A stretch of 64,000 nt of DNA, taken from positions 62,001 to 126,000 of the forward strand of contig JAYWVB010000019.1 in NCBI GenBank assembly GCA_039881045.1, given 5' to 3'. The stretch is from Chaetomium olivaceum (taxonomy: Eukaryota > Ascomycota > Sordariomycetes > Sordariales > Chaetomiaceae). Below, piece after piece: positions 9,719 to 22,694 of this stretch. Position 1 is the first letter of the stretch. Every line of letters starts with the position of its first letter. The notes below the pieces were generated by a model. The model worked only from the letters and a program-made list of their open reading frames with translations. It had not been told where the DNA came from and searched no databases. The position numbers and the translations under genes were made by a program.

Positions 9719-12700
9719 ATGAGGGTGACGGAACTAATCATCGACGTAGGCGCAGACCGACACTTACTCTTTTTGCCCGACAGCAGCTAACCTACGCAAA
9801 CAGGGCTTCAAGTCGTACGCCGTGCGTACCGTGATATCAGGATGGTACTATGGGACGGCTCCGAGGGATTGAAAGGTTGCTGACAGTTGGCTACAGGGAC
9901 GAGAGCTTCAACTCGATCACCGGCCTCAACGGCAGTGGCAAGTCCAACATTTTGGATGCCATCTGTTTCGTGCTCGGCATCACCAACATGTCCACAGTCC
10001 GCGCGCAGAACCTACAGGTGAGATAAAGATTCGAGTATCTCCGAATTCCCCGGCTGACTCTCCGATTCTGCCTACAGGACCTCATCTACAAACGCGGCCA
10101 AGCAGGCGTCACCAAAGCTAGCGTCACCATCGTGTTCGACAACAAGGACAAGAGGCGGTCGCCCATCGGGTTTGAGGAATACACGACCATTAGCGTGACG
10201 CGCCAGATCGTTCTCGGCGGGACGACAAAATACCTAATCAATGGCCACCGAGCACAGCAGCAGACCGTCCAGAACCTATTCCAATCGGTCCAGCTCAACA
10301 TCAACAACCCGAATTTCCTGATCATGCAGGGTCGCATTACCAAGGTGTTGAACATGAAGGCCGTCGAGATCCTGGCCATGATCGAGGAGGCAGCAGGAAC
10401 GAGGATGTTCGAGGATAGGAGGGACAAGGCGATCAAGACGATGGGGAAAAAGGAGATGAAGCTCCAGGAAATTACAGAGCTCCTCCGCGACGAAATCGAA
10501 CCAAAACTCGAGAAACTCCGGACTGAGAAGCGCGCCTTCCTCGACTTTCAGCAAACGCAAAACGATCTCGAACGGCTGACCAGGGTTGTTGTCGCCCACG
10601 ATTACGTCCGGTGCCAAGAAAAGCTCGAGCAGTCCGCCTCGGATCTCGAAGCAAAGAAGCAGCGTGAGAAGGATCTGGAGGAATCGGCCACACGCCTCAA
10701 GAGCGAGATATCGAATCTGGAAGAGGATGTGCAAAGGGTCAAGGCACAACGGGACAAGGAATTGCGAAAGGGCGGCAAGGCGCAGGCTCTCGAGGATGCA
10801 GTAAAGAAGCATTCCAACGAGCTGGTCCGCTTGGCTACCGTCGCCGATCTCAAACGCAGCAGCATGGCGGAAGAGCAGGAGAGGAGGACGGGGTGCGAGA
10901 AGACCGTTGCCGAACTGGAGGCAACCCTGAAGGAAAAGACCAAAGCGTACGAAAAGATCAAGGCCAAGTACGACTCTGCGAAAGAGGCGGCCGAGAAGCA
11001 GGCTCAGGAGGCGGAGTCAAAAGAAGAACTGCTTCAGACCCTGCAGACCGGTGTCGCATCCAAGGAAGGCCAAGAAAACGGGTACCAGGGACAGCTCCAA
11101 GACGCCAGGAACCGAGTTACGGCAGCTGTGACAGAACAGGAGCAGGCTAAGATCAAAATGGCCCATCTCGAGAAGCGGATAAAGGAAGAAGAGCCGCGAG
11201 CGGTGAGGGCGAAAGACCAAAACGCCGGGCTTCTCAAAGATCTTGAGGGGCTTAAGCATCAGGCGCAAAGGTTAGAGAAGGAGCTCGGCAAGCTCGGGTT
11301 TCAACCAGGCACGGAACAGGAGATGTATAAGCAGGAGAGCCAACTCCAGCAAACCATCCGGAACCTGCGGCAGGAATCTGACGCTCTCAAGCGCAAGGTA
11401 GCCAACATTGACTTCAACTACGCCGACCCCGTGCCCAATTTTGACCGGTCAAAGGTCAAGGGTCTGGTCGCTCAGCTGTTTACCCTCGACAAACAGTTCA
11501 CGCAAGCAGCTACGGCGCTTGAGATCTGCGCAGGCGGGCGGCTATACAACGTCGTCGTGGACACAGAAGTCACCGGCACACAGCTCTTGCAAGGGGGAAG
11601 GCTGCGGAAGCGGGTTACCATTATTCCCCTTAACAAGATTGCCACCTTCAGGGCATCTGCGCAAACCGTTGCCACCGCTCAGAGGGTCGCACCGGGGAAG
11701 GTCGACCTGGCTCTATCCCTTGTCGGATATGACAACGAGGTTTCGGCAGCCATGGAGTATGTCTTTGGCAATACTCTGGTGTGCGCAGATGGTGAGACAG
11801 CCAAGCGGGTTACCTTCGATCCCAACGTACGGATGCGGAGTATCACATTAGAAGGCGATGCCTACGATCCCTCGGGTACACTCTCTGGTGGCAGTGCGCC
11901 GAATTCAAGTGGCGTGCTAGTCACTTTGCAGAAGCTCAACGAGCTTACGAGGCAGCTAAGGGAGGCCGAGGCATCGCTCGGCCAGTTGCAATCACAAATC
12001 GCGCGAGAGAAGTCCAGGCTGGACCAGGCCAAGAGGATAAAGCAGGAGCTCGATCTCAAGTCGCACGAGATCAAACTTGCCGAGGAACAGATTGGCGGCA
12101 ACTCCTCCTCGTCTATTCTTCAGGAGGTGCAGAAGATGAAAGAGACGATTTCGGAGCTCAAAGAATCAGTCGTAGAGGCCAAGAAGCGGCAAGCAGAGGC
12201 TAGCGCCGACGTCAAGAGGATTGAGAAGGACATGAAGGACTTTGACAACAACAAGGACGCCAAGCTCGTTGAGCTCCAGACTTCGGTTGATAAACTCCGT
12301 GCCGCCGTCGCCAAGATGACGGCATCGAACAAGGGCCTTCAAAAGGAGCTTCAGAACGCGCAGCTCGACTCCGAGCAGGTGTCTGGCGATCTAGCCGCGG
12401 CACGCGAACAGCTGCAAGAGATCGACCTTGCCCTCAAGGCGCAGAAGGAGGAGGTGGAGGAACTCATCAAGAAGCAGCAGGAAATCAAGGAAACGCACGA
12501 CACCGCGCAGGCGCAGCTCGAGGAGGAACGCACCAAGCTCCACGTTTACGACGACGAGCTACGCTCCCTTGAGCAAGCCATCCGCTCCAAGAACGCACGT
12601 ATCACCGAGGAGGGCCTGGAAAAGCAAAAGCTCGGCCACCAGGTCGAGAAGTTCAACAAGGAGCAGCAGGCTGCGGCGCAGAGCGTGTCCCGCCTGGAGC

Positions 12701-13491
12701 AGGAGCACGAGTGGATCGCCGACGCACGGGACCAGTTCGGCCGTACGGGTACGCCATACGACTTCAAGGGCCAAAACATCGCCGAGTGCAAGGCGACTCA
12801 CAAGAACCTGCTGGAGCGCAGCCAGGGCTTGCGCAAGAAGATCAACCCCAAAGTCATGAACATGATCGACAGCGTGGAGAAGAAGGAGGTTTCTCTCAAG
12901 CACATGATGCGCACCGTCATCCGCGACAAGCGCAAGATCGAGGAGACCATCATCAGCCTAGACGACTACAAAAAGAAGGCGCTGCATGAGACATGGGAGA
13001 AAGTGAACGGCGATTTCGGTCAGATCTTTGCCGAGCTACTCCCGGGCAGTTTTGCCAAGTTAGATCCGCCCGAGGGCAAGACCATCTCGGATGGTTTTGG
13101 AGGTGAAGGTGTCCCTAGGCAAAGTCTGGAAACAATCCCTCACCGAGCTGAGCGGTGGTCAACGGTAAGCCCCCTTCCCGCCCCTTAATTACTTCAAACA
13201 CCCTCACTAACACCCCTCCCCTACAGCTCCCTAATCGCCCTCTCCCTCATCATGGCGCTGCTCCAGTTCAAGCCGGCGCCCATGTACATTCTGGACGAGG
13301 TCGACGCCGCGCTGGACCTGTCGCACACGCAGAACATCGGCCGCCTCATCAAGACGCGCTTCAAGGGCTCCCAGTTCATCGTCGTCTCCCTCAAGGACGG
13401 CATGTTCCAGAACGCGAACCGCATCTTCCGCACCCGCTTCAGCGAGGGCACCAGTATGGTCCAGGCGCTCACGCCGGCGGATCTGAGGTGA
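9719..13491 (+). CDS. SMC2: Condensin subunit SMC2, one extra base near the 3' end
   Basis: ATPase core subunit of condensin, which pairs with SMC4 to compact chromosomes. Exons: 9719-9745, 9804-9844, 9897-10017, 10078-13164 and 13227-13491. Domains in order: N-terminal head starting [20 protein letters not shown] with Walker [10 protein letters not shown]; coiled coil; hinge around residues 510-660 ([26 protein letters not shown]); coiled coil; C-terminal head with the ABC signature ELSGGQRS, spanning the last intron, and Walker [13 protein letters not shown]. The spliced length is one base over a multiple of three. The TTTT at 13095-13098 needs one T fewer to give the family-typical GLEVKV and to enter the signature frame. 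Corrected length is 1179 residues, as expected. SMC2 is essential, so the indel is almost certainly a consensus error. Confidence 0.95.
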
Positions 13492-13843
13492 TTTGTTTTT
13501 TTTTTGTATCGTTGTGTATGGAGATGTCGGCGGTTGACTGTTCGGGTGGTCTATGGGAGAAGGGGCTGTTGGAGTTGGGTTGGATTGGTACAGGGGCAGG
13601 TGGAAGGCTGCATCTGGTTTGGGCTGTTTGTCAATGTCTTCAAGACACTTGGTACGAGGTGCTTGCCGGCGGGATGTGTTATGACGTTGTCACGTACACG
13701 ACTCTAGCTATGACGGTTGCGTTTGGGTAGTGGGTTCGCTGTCTAGTAGTGTATTTGGTTTGTTCTCCCATGCTTCTATATCGCATCGTACACTGATGTA
13801 CACTACAAATGTCCGCCATATACCCCGCCGTCGTGGCCCAAGT
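13492..13843. other. Convergent intergenic region SMC2 / MOSC gene
   Basis: 352 bp with the two 3' ends. A T9 run follows the SMC2 stop (about 13496-13505). Nothing else recognised. Confidence 0.5.
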
Positions 13844-15636
13844 CTATTGTGGGATGTACACATGCTCGCCTCGCTCGAGGACTTCAACCGACATTCCAAC
13901 TTCGATCCAACTTTCCAGGTCCTCGGGTGAGCTGGCCTTGGGAAACAAGGGCGTGGCCTGCATGCCCAAGCAACCCATATGTTTAGCGCCTTCGTCGACC
14001 TCTCTGAACTTCCTTAGAGCCTTGTCTGGCTGCACTGGGTGCCGAGAGCCAGTATCCTGGTCGACATTAGGCAGCTTGCAGCTAGGAGTGTGTCAGTGTT
14101 ATGAAAAGGGAGCGTGCCAGGACGCTACGATAACTCACCGGACGGTTCGGCAAGACACATGGAATTCTGAAGCGTCACGCTTATTGCTGGGGCCCGGGTT
14201 TAAACGAATCTTTTTCCACGTCTCTTCGTCGTAGGGAGTGTCATCGCCGTCCACTATCCCAGTGTCAGTCACGGTGGAGTAGGAGATAAGGCTCTACTTG
14301 GTAGAAAAGGGTTTGCGGCCAGGTGTGGCAATATCACGTCGCACTCTCTTCGAGATACACAGTACTCACATATGATATTAGCCCGGAACCTTCTGGGGTC
14401 CAGCTCCCGTAGCGCCTCGTCCTTTTCGATCTTGGCCTCGAAATCTCGAACGCTGGCCAGGTTCAGAAGATGGAGCGGATACTGCATACACAACCATCCA
14501 CAGTCAGCCATCAAACCCATTACTGTCTACGAATACCTCCCAAACCCAGTTTGACGAGCAAGAGCCGCCTTCCGGGCACACATCACACATAGAGTGCAGA
14601 AGAACCACAGAGAAACCACACTAAAAGGGTAAAAGCCACAACCACTCACCGCATCCTGAAACCCCGTCACCGGCTGATACCCCGCCTCCTCCCTCGACGG
14701 CGCACACCGATACACCTCCCTCAGCCTGCCCGGATCCACCCGGAACAAGCCCAGGCTATTACTCACCCCCAAGTAAAGCGCCAGCTCCGGCGGCACCTCC
14801 ACCCGCATATTCAGCGCGGGCACGGCGTCCTTCCACACCGTCACCTCCTCGCGGACATACCCGCGCGCAGCAATCTCCCCTTCGGAGGGGAACGCGACCG
14901 GCAGCACAAACTCCTTCTCCGGCTGCGCGCGCCACCCGCGGGACAGCTTCGCGGCGGCCAGGCCGAGCAAGCCGCGCAGCAGACCGCGCTCCTGCCAGGG
15001 GAAGCGCACGAGCAGGTAGGGGGTCGGAGCCGGTTCCGCCGCGCCGTTGGGAGGAGGAGGAGGAGGAGACGGCTGAAGCCGCCCGCCGGCGGCGGCACCG
15101 CGGGTCTTGACCGGGTCCGGAACGAACAGGTCGACCTGCACGGTGGCGAGCAGCGGGAACTGGCGCTGGGTGATGAAGTGCCAGGTGTGGGCTTCCTTCT
15201 TTTCGGTCTTCTTCTTCTTCTTGTTGTCGTTGCCCGGTGATGGGAGGGGGAGGGGGAAGGGGCTCTTGAGCTGGGCGAAGGTGTACAGGCGGTCGAATTC
15301 TAGGCCGGTGGGGAGGACTTTGCTTTGGTGGACTTCGATGCCGCGGCAGGATTTGAGGGGGTAGATGAAGAGGCTGCGGATTTGGGGGGTTGGGTTGTTG
15401 TTGCTGTTGTTGTTGTTGTTTTTGGGGTGGCCATGGTGGTGTCCCTTCAAGCCAGATTTTGATGAGCCAAGGCCGACTTGTGTATGTGTTTCAAGGAGGG
15501 CATCGCGCTTGGAAGGGGGCACTGGCGGGAAGTAGAGGAGGATGGGCAGGAAGAAGGCGAAGATGGTGATGAGAAGTATGAAAACGCTTGAGGCATCGAT
15601 TGCCGGGCCGCGCGGCGGCACCGTGTTCCCGTCCAT
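13844..15636 (-). CDS. MOSC-domain membrane protein, mARC-like molybdenum-cofactor enzyme
   Basis: Resembles mitochondrial amidoxime-reducing component (mARC) proteins: a beta-barrel MOSC_N domain plus a MOSC domain that binds molybdenum cofactor. Exons (minus): 14650-15636, 14370-14481, 14139-14253 and 13844-14081; introns are 168, 116 and 57 nt and the frame closes to 483 residues. A single membrane anchor lies at about residues 17-35 (FILLITIFAFFLPILLYF). MOSC_N begins at IRSLFIYPLKSCRGIEV and continues LEFDRLYTF and FITQRQFPLLA. The MOSC part has RRFRANII and the Mo-site-like SCRTVRCKLPNVDQDTG, where a Cys precedes the conserved VDxDTG. Insertions are low complexity (poly-Asn, poly-Lys, Pro). 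In the mARC family such proteins reduce N-hydroxylated compounds with a cytochrome b5 partner; the fungal substrate is unknown. Confidence 0.85.
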
Positions 15637-18600
15637 TGATGATTTTCCCGTGTTTCTGCGACTTCCGCCGCGGTTGTGTTTGTGAGTGGTTGCCGGCCTG
15701 GAACGGCAGGCAAACGAGATCTGTAACCAAAGCTCGAATGGCGAGTCCGTGTTTCAGATTGTGAAGCATTCGGTGGATCGTACAGCTCATACAGAATTTC
15801 GTGTAAATTCGCAGCTGAGAATAGGTGAAGTTACACAACAGTACCGCCAGACTGTATAAATTACGTCACCATGCCACTTACACATCCTGCCTCGCTACCA
15901 CGGATGGAGCCCTGTATTTCCAGTATGGATAGAGGGGACAGGAAACATAGTGATGATGGGAATAAAAACGGAAACCAGACAGTAGAGAAGAGAAAAATAG
16001 GCTCTCAGTAATGTGTCAACAGTGAAGAGAATGACAACACGCGCAAGCAGGGCGTGGGAGCGAAGGAAACCCAAGAAAAACAAAGATGATGGATATAACT
16101 TATTGGGTGTGTTATCAGATAGTGAAAACGAACTCCTCCGTTCCGTAATCAAGCATCTGTCGGTATGTTACTGTGGTGCAATTGCCAACGTCGCACCGGG
16201 GTGACTGAGCTTTTTATTGTCAACTTACTCATCTCTGGATTTGTTGTTGGACTTGAGCCGGCAAGGTCTTTTGTCAACGTCAATATCAGCGAGGTGATAG
16301 CAATCGACCAGACGAACAGCGACCGAGTCCCGATCCCCGAGATGCCGGACTGACATCCCGGAAGTGTTCCGTGGCTGAAGGACCTCAACCTAACAGTTCT
16401 ATCAAGTTGAAACGACGCCAGGAAATGTGTAAATGGGCGTCGAGTCCCATGCCAAACCACCCCCAGGCCGCAGCCAGACTGCAGCCCGCATGCATCTCGA
16501 CAACTTCCGGCGGATGTGGCCCCCAATTGATCCGGCAAATTTGGCATAGGGCTGCGTGGATAGGCCTTTAGCCCCGCCGACCCGATTTGTTGCCGCGCGC
16601 GATCTGCCACTGCAAATGGAGGTGATTGGGGGTATTTTGAGTCTTGGATTTCCGGACCGGGCCCGAATCAGCGCCTCCCAAGCGCCACGCTCGGGATGCC
16701 GTCCCGAAGAAGCGGCCGGAGCCGTCAATCACAGGGCGCCGGGGAGGGCGAATGCTTGGGCCGGTGCACGGGCATATGTGATGTGTTAATTAATTCCCCG
16801 ACCACTCTGTATGTATGTGTGGTTCTAGTGGTGTTATCTGCACAAGAGTGCGTGACGCAACCCTCATGTGCTTCTCTGCTTCGGGCGGGCGCGACGGTGA
16901 AACGGTGGAACGGCGGCAGCAATCAGCAGAGTGAGAGACGGGTGAGCTTGCAACCACATTCCCGATGGGGAGGTAGCGCGCACACGGGAACGACTCGCAG
17001 GCCGGCCAAAAACGGGTCGCATCTCCCGTCTCATTGGTACGAGGCAACTGTAGCATTACATGTGAGTGACACCCGGGATACCACGGTGGTGAGATGATAC
17101 CCGACGGCACGGAGCTCGGGACATTGAGGCTGCCAGGTCAGAAATGAGATTGTCGCCTCGTCAACCTCCGTTCAGTTGAGTTGGCGGCAGGGTCTTCAGA
17201 TTTTTGACTGTAAGGGGAGCCTCGGTGTTCCTACGTACTGGGTATCTTCGTTGCTGTGTGTGTTATAGGCCGGGGAATGTGTTATGCAGACGGCTGAGCA
17301 TCTGGGGAACAAGACGAAGGTGGGGACGATGGATGTTTCTATCCGCCTCAAATTCAGCTTCCGAGCCAAGCTTGAATTGAATTGGTGAAGGGTTTGGACT
17401 TCCGTGACCCTTGGAATTCGCCATGGCCAGGTCTGCTCAGGTCATCATGACCGATCGTCCGGGTATCGGGCAGCCAACGAAGAGCTGGCGATGGACCGCG
17501 GCTGTGTCGCCCGATTCAGACGCACACGCGTCGTGACCGAGATGAGGCTATATTAACCAAGCTCCGCCATAGCATATCTCTGGCGAATCTTGCGGCAGCA
17601 AATAACCGTCCGCGATGGCGGCACTGGAGCTTGCTATATGCCTTTCGTTCGACGAAGACAGGGCCAGTAGCGGGGACACCGTTGATATCAGAAGAGGTCC
17701 ACGTCCATAAAGCTCTCTCTCCGTGGTGGAATCGGCATCGCCGACCACAACTTCCCCGGTCCTGGCAGTCGAGGCGTGAAGAGGCTGGGAGGTACTTCTA
17801 TGGGCATAATCTGTAATACTCCAGGGGGTCATGTCAGGATAAGTTTGGAAGGAAGACTGGAGGACGGGGATCTCGCCATGTTCGACTCGGTCACCCTGTT
17901 GGTTTGCGAAGAGCAGCAAGCTCTGGTATGACGTATAGTGGTCATACAAAGTGCGTCTGGGATACAACCTGATCCACAAAGCCCCTGGACCGTGAGAGGT
18001 TGAGGATGAAGGTTCATGGAAGAGAGATTGTCGCCGACAACGATCCGAGATTGCATTAATGCATCCCGGTGTCTTAATGATCACATGCGCGGGCTGATGT
18101 GCCTCCACAGAGACATCAGTGGGTGAAGAGGAGTCGAAGATACTCGTGTGGAGACTTGAGACAAGGCCGTTGAGAGAGAGCTTGGTGAGACGGACCTGGA
18201 GAGATTCGTGCTGCGCATCGAAGGCTGAGCGCAGTGGACCCTGCAGATTCATGCGATCCCAGTTTAAGATGCCGCTAGTGAAGCGGCCCCTGAGCCTGGG
18301 AGCCGGGCCGGCGTGGCACAGCCGCTCCGCTCAACGCCGTTGGAGGAAGTTCGGCCGTGAGGGAGGTCCGCGCGGGAGCTTCCACCAACAGAGGATCGCC
18401 ACTCCGGGAGCCCGGGTTTGGTGTTGCATGAATTTGTCCCATTCCCAACAGCCAATATTCATTTCGATCGGTTCATTCTAGAAATCCGATGGGAATTCTC
18501 CTTTGTCGACTCATTCCCGAGCAAACGGGCACTGCCTCGGCAGGGGCCCATGAGACATGCCTGCTGAACCAGGATAGGCAGCATTCCCCCGCGTGGGGTC

Positions 18601-21600
18601 TCTCGAATGCGACGATGCTTTCTCATCATTGACGATTGGATTGTTTGTGTGGATGTTGGTATACACAGCGCGAGTTAAGACGACAACGACCTGGGATGGA
18701 GTTGATTTCACTCTCAACTCTCAATCGATAAGACGTGTAAACAACAAAAAACCACCTCTAATCATAATCAGATGCGGGCGACTTGGAAAGACCGGGGTCT
18801 TGGATACAACGGATGATAATGCCGTGATTGGCAAGGGAAAAACAGGTTAAACTTGACTTGCACGTGCGAATAATGATTGCCGTCCAAGTATTGCCCTCAT
18901 AACATTATTTGCCTGGCTTATAGGCAGGGTTTAGGGGAGCTCTTTCCGCCGAGATGGAGCTCTTGCTGCAGAGCTGGAAGATTTCCCCCTCCAACGCCGC
19001 TTCCCTCCCAATCCTATCCAATTCAAGTCACGTACCAAGGTCTCCCAATTCTTCTTCCCTGCTGATTTCCAGGTTCCGTAATGGAACTTCTCCGAGCCCG
19101 TATTTGCACGTCTTTATGTCGATCCCCTTACGCGTCAATACAACGATGATGCGCGGAAGAAAAAAAAAGACCAAGAGAATTTACACTAAGATCTGACTTG
19201 GCCAAGATGCAGCGGAGGACCCAGCGATGGCCCGTCTGACGACGATAACGCCACACCCACCCCCATTCGATCTCACTCCCACCGAAGCTAAATGAACCGA
19301 AGTACGAAGTACTTGGTAGTTCAGTTATTCGTAATCTGTACGAATAACAGACCTCGTTCCTACCTGACCACATCCCGTGAACAACGGGAAATACACAGTA
19401 TGGCTGGAAGCTGCAAGTTGGAGGCACCTCCCTTGTCAATCCCGGCTCAGTGCCCCGGCTGACGTTCAATTGAATTCGGCAAGATGATGGGCAATCTGGG
19501 CAACTGGGACGTGAATGCGACACCGATCGCCTTGGCCCAGGATCACCGTGAACGCAGTATGGAAATTGCCACAGAGGTGAGTACGGTACAGACATACATA
19601 GTATACTTGGAACGCGTGGCATTTCTGACGATGCAGCTTACAAGTAGTGTGTGTGTACAGATTAGGTCCTCAGCTGGGGCTTGTGTGACACACCCGAATC
19701 TCCGCCGCGCTACTGGTCGACACTGGGCAATGTTCTCGGGGTTGGAGAAAAAATAGTATACTGGGAGAGCTGTACGGCACCGGCACGACGGTTGGAGCGG
19801 CGTCTCCTCCCTCGCTGCATCCTGACATCTTGCACAGTTCGGGATCGGATCGTTCCCACCATTGCCGCGGACCAGGCCTGGTGCCAGCTTCACTTCCCTG
19901 GATAATGGACACAGACCCTGGCGGGGCTTGGAGTGCAGGCCCGATGTTCGCGGGCCCTGCATCGGGTTGGCTGCTTACGGATTGGCGCGCTTTCCAGTTG
20001 CATGGGTGCGGTGTCAACCAGCGGCGCTCCAACCAGGCTGGAAGCTGGCGGCGCTTGCCCGCAAGACAACCGTGCGCGCCGACGATACAGCCCCTTCTGG
20101 AAAGGAGAGGACACAGATGACATCTTGGCTCCGTGGGCGCCTCCTCTAGCATGGAAGCCATGTGTTCGGCGCATGTGGCCTGGCGCACCATCGGGGCCAT
20201 GTCTCAGTCAGGCACTAGGTCCCACCAGAATGGCGCCCAGGTGGAGCAGAACGCTGGCAGGGGATCCAGCTCTCGACCCCGGCAAGCCCCCCCAGCAACC
20301 AGCGACCAGCACCCATGCGAGGTACCAACGGCCGTTGTGGAACGGTTCTCGCGCCGCGGCACATCAGATGAACCGTCAACCTCAGCCGCCGCGCGCCGAT
20401 CAAACTCTCGAAGCAGTATGAGTTCTACCGTTCGTTAAGCATGTCTCTGATGCTTCTTGGCCAGAGCTATGTTCATGCAGCACGCGTAACTACAAAGAAT
20501 AGCTAGCTACCTCTAACCCAAGTCGAGGGCCTACACACACGGACTGGCTTCGTGGGCGCGTTGCATTGCCGCTCTCTTCTGCTCTGCCGTTCCCGTGCAG
20601 CTCGATGAGCTTTAGGGTTGTGTCCATCTGGAGACCCTGGTCAGGCGAATTACGCTACCAAACTAGCCTCCCACGGCCACTACTTGCAGAAACTTCTGCC
20701 GCAATGGACCGGAGCCCGTTCAGGGGTCCCAACCTTGGAGAAACTCTGCCCTGGGATCTCGGAGCATCGACTACAAATAGCAAGCCAGCAAGATCCGGAT
20801 CGCGTTCGTGCTCGGGCCCCATCCAGGACGGGATGCGGGAAAGAAGCCGCGAAGGCCTCAAACAGATGGACTGACGAGTCCGGCAAGCTGCAGCTCCAAC
20901 AGCGCCCACTGATTATCGTGGCTATCCTGAAAACCTAATGTTGACGGCTCACCACATCAAGCACGGCGTGGATTACGGACACCCGCTAAGTTTGCACTCT
21001 CACGGCGTAGATCTTGACAAACACTACTACGTACCTTAGCTTCGCTGAAGTTCCCCCCCAAATTTGAGCAATGAATCCGGGGGAAGGCTCAATGGCCTGT
21101 GACAGCTAGACGCGCACCAAGCAATGGACTTGGACCAGGGGCCACCACTGACTGGGCACCCCCACCAGCAAGCCTCTTGGGCCGGCCCGGGGTCAAGCTA
21201 ACTCATCCTAGACGACACGCCCCGGCGTTAACGAGTTGGGTCTCTGCTGTCGACTGATCGACTAATAAGATCGAGCTGAATGATCTCTCACCCGCTTTCT
21301 CACCCAACTTTCCAACATCTCTAATCAGCGATCTGCCCTCAATATCGGGCATCCGTCTCCTCTACGGTGGGCTCCATCTTCATACCGTACACCTTCTCCA
21401 CGAGGGAGTTGCCCACGTTACATCCAGAAGGTGCTGGCCGCAGTCCGGTCACCCCCCCTCAGAACCAACTTCGGCGTTTCCCGCGCCACACCCTGTGGCC
21501 CATCACCCTCACAACCTCCGGCTTCGTACAGAGCACCCCTATCCCGGTAATCCACCAGCCGTTGTGGTTCCAGCCCAGTCACCAGACAAGATACTCGTTC

Positions 21601-22694
21601 GATTCCCGTGCGCCAAACTCCCCTGCCCCTCGTTCCTCAGGGGACGGTAGCATCCCGCATCAGGGTTGATGACTCGTCTTGGCAACCCGAGGACATCACC
21701 CTCCGCTATTCGCCACCCTTACCCTCGTCCGAAGGTCTCCTCACTCATCCAGAGCTCCCCGACGCCTATCTGTATTCGTACAGTTGGGCCGCTCACGGCT
21801 GTATCCGCACCAGTATTGACGCCGCCTCTCCCCCTGAGGGGTGAGCTTCCAGGGTAGGGTAGGGTTATCTTGGCTGGAGCATCGAGCCAACGATTGTTCA
21901 GTCACAGTGGTATCCCGCCTGCATACCCACGTTCGTACCAAGAACCGGCCAGCTTCGCAGCAGATCACATCCTGGCGTCCCGCCCGCCAGCATCCCATTT
22001 CGACCCAGAAGCGCCGGCTCTCTGGCACCCGGAAGATTGACGGAACTGCCAGCGATCCGCCCAAGTCCCTTGTTCCACAGAAGGGCCCAGAGAAGCCCCA
22101 GTCCCGCGAAGAGGTTGCCACTTGTAGCTGGTTAGCCTTTTTCTACCAACGTTGTGCGGAGATTCTGTACACTACAGTCACCCTCCTCGGCTTCCCCCCC
22201 TGAGGCTTCTTGAATCTGCCGCCCGATCAACGCTGGGGTCTGAGTTGTTCCCTACCCCAGCCGGCTCCTTTTTCACAAGGCACCGGCATCCACTATTGAC
22301 CAGGGATACTTCTATAATGGCATTTAATTCAGCACTGAACTCAAGCATCTGACAAGGGCCCGATTTTCTCAACGTTGTTTGGATTGGACTTGTTATTATC
22401 TCCTTCAAACGCTCTCCGCCTCCCACAGACCAACCCGAGAGAGCCGCCGGCCTCGGAATTCTGGAGCGAGGGCTGCGCAAAGCCAAATCACTTGCCCATA
22501 AGGGTCGGTCGGTCTATCCGATCAGTCTGGGTTGACGTTGCCTCGACACCAGCACACATATCTGGGCCTCCCTCGTGTGACGACGGACGCGCCAGACCCC
22601 CCCCTTTCTCCTCTACGAGCCGTTCGATGCTGTGGATAGCCGGCAGCACTTGATACGACGAACACAGACAGCGAACGTCGTTGAAGGAAGCGCG
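15637..22694. other. 7-kb gene-poor region
   Basis: No reading frame here shows a recognisable domain, credible splice structure or coding continuity. The longest ATG frame is 17548-18252 (minus, 234 codons), with no recognisable motif. Pyrimidine-rich sequence at about 21285-21365 and short broken frames up to 22694 look like the promoter and long 5' leader of the Zn2Cys6 gene. I saw no transposase, tRNA or rRNA. Confidence 0.55.

Noticed and set aside
13095..13098. Programmed ribosomal frameshift in SMC2
   Set aside because: No known frameshifting in this family and similar one-base defects occur in many unrelated genes of the window, so a sequence error is far likelier.
17548..18252. 234-codon ATG frame on the minus strand in the left gene-poor block
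   Set aside because: No recognisable motif, no supporting splice context, and composition like its neighbours. Kept only as a remark in the region entry.
21367..22690. Chain of short plus-strand frames before the Zn2Cys6 gene
   Set aside because: No motif or splice chain; better explained as 5' leader and promoter.
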